A DNA stretch of 11,396 bases from Acidobacteriota bacterium (GTDB taxonomy: Bacteria; Acidobacteriota; Terriglobia; Terriglobales; SCQP01), in the NCBI GenBank assembly GCA_021823305.1, contig JAKAOE010000018.1, positions 1 to 11,396 of the forward strand. The letters run 5' to 3'. Below, in pieces: positions 8,229 through 11,396 of this stretch (positions are counted from its first letter, which is position 1; each line of letters starts with the position of its first letter). The translations under genes and the position numbers were made by a program. The notes below the pieces were generated by a model that was given only the letters and a program-made list of their open reading frames with translations, was not told where the DNA came from and made no database searches.

Positions 8229-8234
8229 AATAAT
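8229..8234 (+). promoter_or_regulatory. -10-like AATAAT, six bases before a GTG start
   Basis: The box lies within GCTAATAAT, and exactly 6 nt separate its last T from the GTG at 8241. With the standard -12 to -7 position this puts the transcript start on the G of GTG, so the mRNA would be leaderless. The same GCTAATAAT plus 6 nt plus GTG arrangement is recovered at the pgsA start once the inserted element is removed. Confidence 0.45.
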
Positions 8235-8240
8235 TTCGGC

Positions 8241-8378
8241 GTGGGCTCCTTAATCCTGGAAGACGCTTCGGCATTTGCCTTGATTCTTGCGGCGATGGCC
8301 ATCACCACCGGCATCGGATTCCTGGCGCTGCAGTTGGTGGTGCGCAGCATCGGGCAGAAATTACGTCCCCGCACCTAG
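8241..8378 (+). CDS. Small single-span membrane protein (45 residues), unrecognised
   Basis: A GTG-initiated frame of 45 codons ends with TAG at 8376-8378. The product begins (M)GSLILEDASAF. A hydrophobic span follows at about residues 11-34 (AFALILAAMAITTGIGFLAL and on), and the tail RSIGQKLRPRT is strongly basic, implying the C-terminus faces the cytoplasm. Codon use is plausible for the genome (mostly G/C third positions, though two TTA codons occur). There is no Shine-Dalgarno sequence, but a -10-like AATAAT sits exactly 6 nt upstream, fitting a leaderless transcript. The M23 gene starts 51 bp downstream. I do not recognise a family. It could be a chance frame in an intergenic region, but the clean topology and promoter geometry argue for a real gene. 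Confidence 0.45.
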   Translation: MGSLILEDASAFALILAAMAITTGIGFLALQLVVRSIGQKLRPRT

Positions 8379-8413
8379 TCTTTTCGTCTGGACGCGGGCG
8401 CGGGGGCGCCCGT

Positions 8414-8419
8414 TACAAT
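8414..8419 (+). promoter_or_regulatory. -10-like TACAAT upstream of the M23 peptidase gene
   Basis: TACAAT (5 of 6 to TATAAT) ends 10 nt before the ATG at 8430, predicting a leader of only about 4 nt. GGAACGGA directly abuts the ATG, too close to act as a normal ribosome-binding site. No good -35 box is visible. Confidence 0.45.
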
Positions 8420-8429
8420 ACGGAACGGA

Positions 8430-9734
8430 ATGCCACTGAACCTGCGCCGCACCCCGGCCCTCGGCCTGGTGGTGCTGGCGGTCTTCGCCGCCGGCGTCGC
8501 CGGCGGTATGGCGATCGCCCGGCGCCACGCCCAACCCGCCACCTCCGCGCCCCCCGCCCGGCCCGCCGCGCCCGTGCGGCCCGCCCCCGCGCCTGCGCCG
8601 CAACCCGGCCAGGTGGTGCGCATCCCCCGCCATAGCACCTTCATCGCCGCCCTCGCCCCCTACCACCTCGATCCCGCCCTGGCGCAGCGCCTGGTCGCCA
8701 TCGCCCGTCCGGTCTACAACCTGGCGCGCGTGCAGGCCGGCCACCAGCTCGATCTGGTGCGCTCGCCCTCCGGCGCCCCGCAGGCCCTGAGCTATCAGAT
8801 TGACAGCGGCCACCTCCTCTGGTTGCGCGCCCCCGCCGCTGCCGGCACGCCCGCCGCCTGGACCGCCGCCATCCAGACCATACCCTTCGTCACCAAGCTT
8901 GTGGGTGTAGCCGGCACGGTTGAAAGCTCGCTCTTCCAGGCGGTCGAACAAGCCGGCGAACACGACCAGTTGGCGGTGGACTTCGCCAACATCTTCGGCT
9001 GGGACCTCGATTTCTACACCGACACCCGCGCCGGCGACGTCTTCCGCGTGCTGGTTGAGAAGCGCTACCGCAACGGCGCCTTCGCCGGCTACGGCCAGAT
9101 CGTCGCCGCTGAATACGTCAATGCCGGCCACGCCTACGAAGCCCTCCGCTTTCATGACCGCCACGGCTTCCTCACCTATTACCGCCCCAACGGGCGGCCG
9201 CTGAAGCGCGAGTTCCTGCGCTCCCCGCTCAAATTCGATGCGCGCATCTCGAGCGGCTTTTCCTACCATCGCTGGCAGCCCATCCTGAAGTACTACCGCC
9301 CCCACCTGGGCACCGACTTCGCCGCCCCCACCGGCACGCCGGTGCAGGCGCTGGGCGCTGGCGTCGTCATCCAAGCCGGCTACTACGGCGAGGACGGCAA
9401 GATGGTGCGGCTGCGCCATCCCGGCGGATACGAAACCGTCTACCTGCACCTCTCGCGCATCCTCGTGCACCTGGGTGAGCGCGTGGCGCAAGGCCAGCGC
9501 ATCGGCCTGGTGGGTATGACCGGGCTGGCCACCGGTCCCAACCTCCACTTCGGCATCGAGCGCTACGGCAAGTTCATGAACTTCGAGACCCTGCGCAAGT
9601 CGCTGCCGCCCGGCCGGCCGGTGGCGCCGTCCTTGCGCGCCCAGTTCGACGCCGTCCGCAACCGCTATTTGCCCATGCTCAACCAGCTTCAGCCGGAAGC
9701 CGCCGTCGCCGCCGCCCCCGCCGGCAATCGCTAG
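8430..9734 (+). CDS. M23 family (LytM/MepM-like) membrane-anchored metallopeptidase
   Basis: Predicted peptidoglycan endopeptidase or its non-catalytic regulator, 434 residues, anchored in the cytoplasmic membrane by one N-terminal span (about 10-30) and facing the periplasm. A Pro/Ala-rich linker (about 35-60) leads to an OapA/LysM-like and Csd3/MepM-like middle region (about 61-265), then the LytM domain (about 290-385). Zinc ligands are H292 and D296 (HLGTD) and H373 (NLHFG). The catalytic-type H340 (YLHLS) is present. The first His of the usual GPHLH motif is replaced by N371 (TGPNLHF), so activity may be altered. Upstream of the ATG is a TACAAT box rather than a ribosome-binding site. 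The TAG stop (9732-9734) is formed by a TA plus the first G of an inserted palindromic element; without it the frame would end in TAA one codon after the same Arg. Confidence 0.9.
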   Translation: MPLNLRRTPALGLVVLAVFAAGVAGGMAIARRHAQPATSAPPARPAAPVRPAPAPAPQPGQVVRIPRHSTFIAALAPYHLDPALAQRLVAIARPVYNLARVQAGHQLDLVRSPSGAPQALSYQIDSGHLLWLRAPAAAGTPAAWTAAIQTIPFVTKLVGVAGTVESSLFQAVEQAGEHDQLAVDFANIFGWDLDFYTDTRAGDVFRVLVEKRYRNGAFAGYGQIVAAEYVNAGHAYEALRFHDRHGFLTYYRPNGRPLKREFLRSPLKFDARISSGFSYHRWQPILKYYRPHLGTDFAAPTGTPVQALGAGVVIQAGYYGEDGKMVRLRHPGGYETVYLHLSRILVHLGERVAQGQRIGLVGMTGLATGPNLHFGIERYGKFMNFETLRKSLPPGRPVAPSLRAQFDAVRNRYLPMLNQLQPEAAVAAAPAGNR

Positions 9735-9846
9735 AGCAAATCCAGCTCTGCTGGTTCCTCTCGTGGTGTCCGGGATGCGGCTTTTCACCAAGAAAAGCCG
9801 CACGCCTCGTGCCCGCATCGCCCACACTAACGCTGGATTTGCTCTA
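9732..9846. mobile_element. MITE-like palindromic element with 13-bp terminal inverted repeats flanked by TA
   Basis: GAGCAAATCCAGC at 9734-9746 is repeated exactly inverted at 9832-9844. Both ends are flanked by TA (9732-9733 and 9845-9846), so the match extends to 15 bp. The 111-bp unit contains nested hairpins: CCAGC/GCTGG (9742-9754), an 11-bp perfect stem with a 5-nt loop at 9776-9802, and GCACG/CGTGC (9800-9812). It encodes nothing. Deleting it with one TA gives CGC TAA TAA TAA ACTC GTG, a clean junction between the M23 stop and the pgsA start, which strongly suggests insertion at a TA target. TA duplication is known for IS630/Tc1-mariner type elements, so a non-autonomous relative is inferred. 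Alternatives are a REP-like palindrome or a large terminator/processing hairpin; no U-run follows. Confidence 0.65.
9776..9802. repeat. 11-bp perfect hairpin inside the inserted element
   Basis: Left arm 9776-9786 (TGCGGCTTTTC), loop ACCAA 9787-9791, right arm 9792-9802 (GAAAAGCCGCA). In RNA from either strand it would be very stable and may act as a transcript end or processing site for the M23 mRNA. There is no downstream T-tract, so it is not a canonical intrinsic terminator. Confidence 0.7.
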
Positions 9847-9851
9847 ATAAT
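9846..9851 (+). promoter_or_regulatory. -10-like AATAAT, six bases before the pgsA GTG
   Basis: CTAATAAT directly follows the inserted element, and exactly 6 nt (AAACTC) separate the box from the GTG at 9858, predicting a leaderless mRNA. The position where a -35 box would fall (about 9823-9828) lies inside the inserted element, so any original -35 contact has been replaced. Confidence 0.45.
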
Positions 9852-9857
9852 AAACTC

Positions 9858-10442
9858 GTGCCTTCTGTTGCTCCCGCGGCCTCCACTTGGCCGGAGTGGT
9901 GTTACCCCGCCAACCTGCTCACCGAGTTGCGCCTGCTCTCGATTCCGTTCATCCTTGCCGCGGTGGTCGAGCGGCGCTTCGGTTGGGCGGTGGCCATCTT
10001 CGCCGGCGCCGCCGTCACCGACGGCTTCGACGGCTTCCTCGCCCGCCGCTTCAATCAACGCTCCCAGCTCGGCGCCTACCTCGATCCGGCTGCCGACAAG
10101 ACCCTGCTCACCGCGCTCTTTCTCGCTCTTGCCCTCGCCCGCCAGATCCCCTGGGCGCTGGCCGTCCTGGTGTTTGTCCGCGACGCCTGCATCCTGGTCT
10201 CCGCGCTGGTGCTCTTCACCGCCACGCCCTTCCGCGACTTTCGCCCCACCTGGTGGGGCAAGGCCGAGACCACCGCCGAACTCGCCACCATCGGCGTCGC
10301 GCTGCTCAACGCCTGGATGCCCAACCGGGTCGTGCTCGGCATCGAACAGTTCGGCTGGGGCGCGGTCGCGGTGCTGGTGCTGGTCTCCGGCATTCACTAC
10401 GCCTTCACCTCCGCCCGCCGCTTCCACGCGCAGTGCGGCTGA
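9858..10442 (+). CDS. pgsA: CDP-alcohol phosphatidyltransferase, probable phosphatidylglycerophosphate synthase
   Basis: Integral membrane enzyme transferring a phosphatidyl group from CDP-diacylglycerol to an alcohol, most likely glycerol 3-phosphate for phosphatidylglycerol synthesis. The protein has 194 residues with about five to six membrane spans. The family motif D-x2-D-G-x2-A-R-x8-G-x3-D-x3-D is complete: D55, D58, G59, A62, R63, G72, D76, D80. The N-terminal PANLLTELRL resembles the NxLTxxR entry of PgsA-type enzymes. A CDP-alcohol enzyme of another specificity (for example a cardiolipin-synthase-like branch) cannot be excluded. The start is GTG with no ribosome-binding site but a -10-like box exactly 6 nt upstream. 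A 115-bp palindromic insertion separates it from the M23 gene, which it would otherwise follow by 10 nt. Confidence 0.9.
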   Translation: MPSVAPAASTWPEWCYPANLLTELRLLSIPFILAAVVERRFGWAVAIFAGAAVTDGFDGFLARRFNQRSQLGAYLDPAADKTLLTALFLALALARQIPWALAVLVFVRDACILVSALVLFTATPFRDFRPTWWGKAETTAELATIGVALLNAWMPNRVVLGIEQFGWGAVAVLVLVSGIHYAFTSARRFHAQCG

Positions 10443-10493
10443 GGCGGCCGCCGTTCCGCCGCCGCCCCGCTTCGGCGCATCCAATCCGCGCAG

Positions 10494-10706
10494 GTGACTT
10501 CTCAGTCCGCGTCCGAGCCGATTCCGATACGACCGCGCAGCGCGCCGCCGCTCGCCGGTGCCGCGCGCGCCGTGGGCCGCCTCGCCGGTCGCGCCCGCGC
10601 CGCCCGTGCGCTCGCGCCGCGCGGGCACGCGCTGCGGCTGGCGCTGGCAGCTACAGCCGCCTTCGCGTTCGGCTTGGTGCTCGGCTGGCGCCGCAGCCGG
10701 ATTTGA
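10494..10706 (+). CDS. Small basic membrane protein (70 residues), unrecognised
   Basis: A GTG-started frame 51 bp after pgsA encodes an Arg/Ala/Pro-rich N-terminal half (1-45, many Arg) and one hydrophobic span (about 46-64), and ends WRRSRI. The pattern suggests a bitopic inner-membrane protein with a basic cytoplasmic part. It ends only 3 bp before the ATG of the next small membrane protein, the kind of spacing seen with translational coupling. No family is recognised and there is no clear ribosome-binding site. In such GC-rich DNA a chance frame of this length is possible, so the call rests on position and membrane span. Confidence 0.5.
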   Translation: MTSQSASEPIPIRPRSAPPLAGAARAVGRLAGRARAARALAPRGHALRLALAATAAFAFGLVLGWRRSRI

Positions 10707-10709
10707 CCC

Positions 10710-10931
10710 ATGGCCCTCCCCATTGCCGAGCTTGACCGCCGCCTGCGCGAAGAGCGCGGCGCTTTCACTGAACGCGCCCAGGCGTTGCGTGACCGCCTGC
10801 GCAGCGGCCTGCACCGCATGGCCCCGCGCGAGCAGTTGCGCCGCCATCCCGGCTTTGCGCTCGCCGCCGCCGCGCTTGCCGGCCTCGCCGCCGGCCGCCT
10901 CGCCGGCTGCCTGCTGCGCCGCCTGCGCTAG
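10710..10931 (+). CDS. Small membrane protein with amphipathic coiled helix and HPGF-led span (73 residues)
   Basis: Residues 1-44 form a strongly charged amphipathic helix (AELDRRLREERGAFTERAQALRDRL), probably a short coiled coil. HPGF (46-49) then leads into one membrane span (about 48-69) ending in basic LLRRLR. This plan (charged helix, RxHP motif, single C-terminal span with Ala/Gly) resembles the ElaB/YqjD and DUF3618-type small membrane proteins, some of which associate with ribosomes or respond to stress; the likeness is by architecture only. It starts 3 bp after the preceding small gene and ends 14 bp before the GNAT gene, so the cluster is probably one transcript. Role unknown. Confidence 0.65.
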   Translation: MALPIAELDRRLREERGAFTERAQALRDRLRSGLHRMAPREQLRRHPGFALAAAALAGLAAGRLAGCLLRRLR

Positions 10932-10932
10932 C

Positions 10933-10938
10933 TACAAT
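10933..10938 (+). promoter_or_regulatory. -10-like TACAAT upstream of the GNAT gene
   Basis: TACAAT, within the same TACAATAC octamer that precedes the M23 gene, ends 7 nt before the GTG at 10946. The predicted transcript would start within about one base of the start codon. It overlaps the 14-bp gap after the preceding small gene, so the GNAT gene could have its own promoter as well as read-through. Confidence 0.45.
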
Positions 10939-10945
10939 ACTCAGG

Positions 10946-11396
10946 GTGGAGTTGCGCCCGCTCACGCTTGGCGATCTGCCCGCCCTCTACGCCCTCGATC
11001 AGCGCTGTTTCCCGCCCGGCATCGCCTATTCCCAGCGCGAAATCCGCGCTGCCCTGCGTCTCACCCCGCGCGGGTTCCATCTCGGCTGCCGGTTCGATGC
11101 CGTCCTCGCCGGCTTCATCCTCACCTTGCGCCGCGCCGACCGCGGCCATGTCATCACCGTCGACGTCGCGCCCGAGTTCCGCCGCCAGGGCATCGGCCGC
11201 GCGCTGCTGCTCGCCGCCGAGAGCCATTACCGTCAGGCCGGCGCGCGCGGCATGCGCCTGGAAGCCGCGGTGGACAACCAGGCCGCCCTCGCCTTCTACG
11301 CCCGCCTCGGGTATCGTGTCATCCGCACCCTGCCGCGCTACTACTCCGCCCGCCTTGACGGCGTGCTGCTGCACAAGGATTTTTCGCTTGCCGCGC
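10946..11396 (+). CDS. GNAT family N-acetyltransferase, RimI-like (runs off the window)
   Basis: A GTG-started frame stays open for 150 codons to the window edge without a stop. It reads VELRPLTLGDLPALYALDQR at the N-terminus, typical of RimI-like proteins (ribosomal or other protein N-terminal acetylation, acetyl-CoA dependent, cytoplasmic). The acetyl-CoA loop R/Q-x-x-G-x-G/A is RRQGIGRA (79-86), preceded by the VITVDVAPEF strand. The C-terminal signature LEAAVDNQAALAFYARLGY (105-123) has Y118 at the place of the catalytic-type Tyr of RimI. RimI is about 150 residues, so nearly all of the protein is present. No ATG fits; a -10-like TACAAT sits 7 nt upstream of the GTG. The substrate cannot be told from sequence. 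TsaB/TsaD genes, frequent RimI neighbours, are not seen here. Confidence 0.85.
   Translation, partial: MELRPLTLGDLPALYALDQRCFPPGIAYSQREIRAALRLTPRGFHLGCRFDAVLAGFILTLRRADRGHVITVDVAPEFRRQGIGRALLLAAESHYRQAGARGMRLEAAVDNQAALAFYARLGYRVIRTLPRYYSARLDGVLLHKDFSLAA

Larger units (their letters stand above)
8079..8240. other. Divergent intergenic region with short palindromes
   Basis: 162 bp separate the start of the lipoprotein gene (minus) from the start of the small membrane-protein gene (plus). It holds a 7-bp hairpin (GACGCCC at 8115-8121 with GGGCGTC at 8133-8139), which would fall in the lipoprotein mRNA leader. It also holds the palindrome GGCCGCGGCC at 8141-8150, and is clearly richer in A/T between 8153 and 8190 than its surroundings. 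The promoter candidates are listed separately. I see no RNA gene. Confidence 0.6.

Noticed and set aside
8075..8374. A 99-codon minus-strand frame upstream of the lipoprotein gene.
   Set aside because: It has no hydrophobic or domain pattern, ends just inside the lipoprotein gene, and is antisense to the better-supported 45-residue membrane protein.
9732..9846. The inverted repeat read as a simple intrinsic terminator of the M23 gene.
   Set aside because: The stem arms are about 85 nt apart, no T-run follows, and the TA-flanked ends with a clean reconstructed junction fit an insertion better. A secondary effect on transcript ending remains possible.
8361..10847. A very long open frame on the minus strand across the M23, pgsA and small-protein genes.
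   Set aside because: It is antisense to well-supported genes, composed of Gly/Ala/Arg-rich low-complexity residues, and crosses the palindromic insertion. This is the usual effect of high GC on the opposite strand.

Overview
The window is very GC-rich (by eye near 70 %) and looks like an ordinary chromosomal housekeeping segment. Gene order (a peptidase M24 gene followed by accB and accC), the zinc-ribbon rhomboid and the Ig/propeller lipoprotein suggest an Acidobacteriota-like soil bacterium. There is no ribosomal or other strong phylogenetic marker, so this placement is an inference.

Layout. Positions 1-3462 (minus strand) carry, in order of transcription, trxB (thioredoxin reductase), a pepP/pepQ-like M24 aminopeptidase, accB (biotin carrier protein) and accC (biotin carboxylase). 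accC is cut by an in-frame TAG at 7-9, six bases before the window edge. Divergent from trxB, 3513-4989 (plus) holds a cytoplasmic cyclophilin and a zinc-ribbon rhomboid protease. The rhomboid overlaps by 26 bp the end of a converging MFS transporter (4964-6190, minus) of the sialate/lactate (JEN-like) type. Upstream of the transporter, also minus, is a large secreted lipoprotein (6237-8078) with a TIG-like domain and YVTN-type propeller repeats. From 8241 everything is plus: a 45-residue single-span membrane protein, an M23 (LytM/MepM-like) envelope peptidase, a CDP-alcohol phosphatidyltransferase (PgsA-like), two tiny membrane proteins and a RimI-like GNAT acetyltransferase that runs off the end.

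No phage, CRISPR, secondary-metabolite or defence system is visible. The most interesting signals are non-coding. (1) A 111-bp MITE-like palindromic element at 9734-9844 has 13-bp perfect terminal inverted repeats flanked by TA. It sits inside the stop codon of the M23 gene; removing it and one TA restores TAA TAA TAA followed by the pgsA start. (2) A recurring TAnAAT-type -10 box lies 6-10 nt upstream of five start codons, three of them GTG, and suggests leaderless or nearly leaderless mRNAs. (3) A nonsense codon sits in accC, normally an essential gene.

Functionally the segment covers fatty-acid precursor supply (acetyl-CoA carboxylase subunits), redox control, protein folding and turnover, carboxylate uptake, cell-wall remodelling and phospholipid synthesis. 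The M23, PgsA and small membrane proteins form a loose cell-envelope group.
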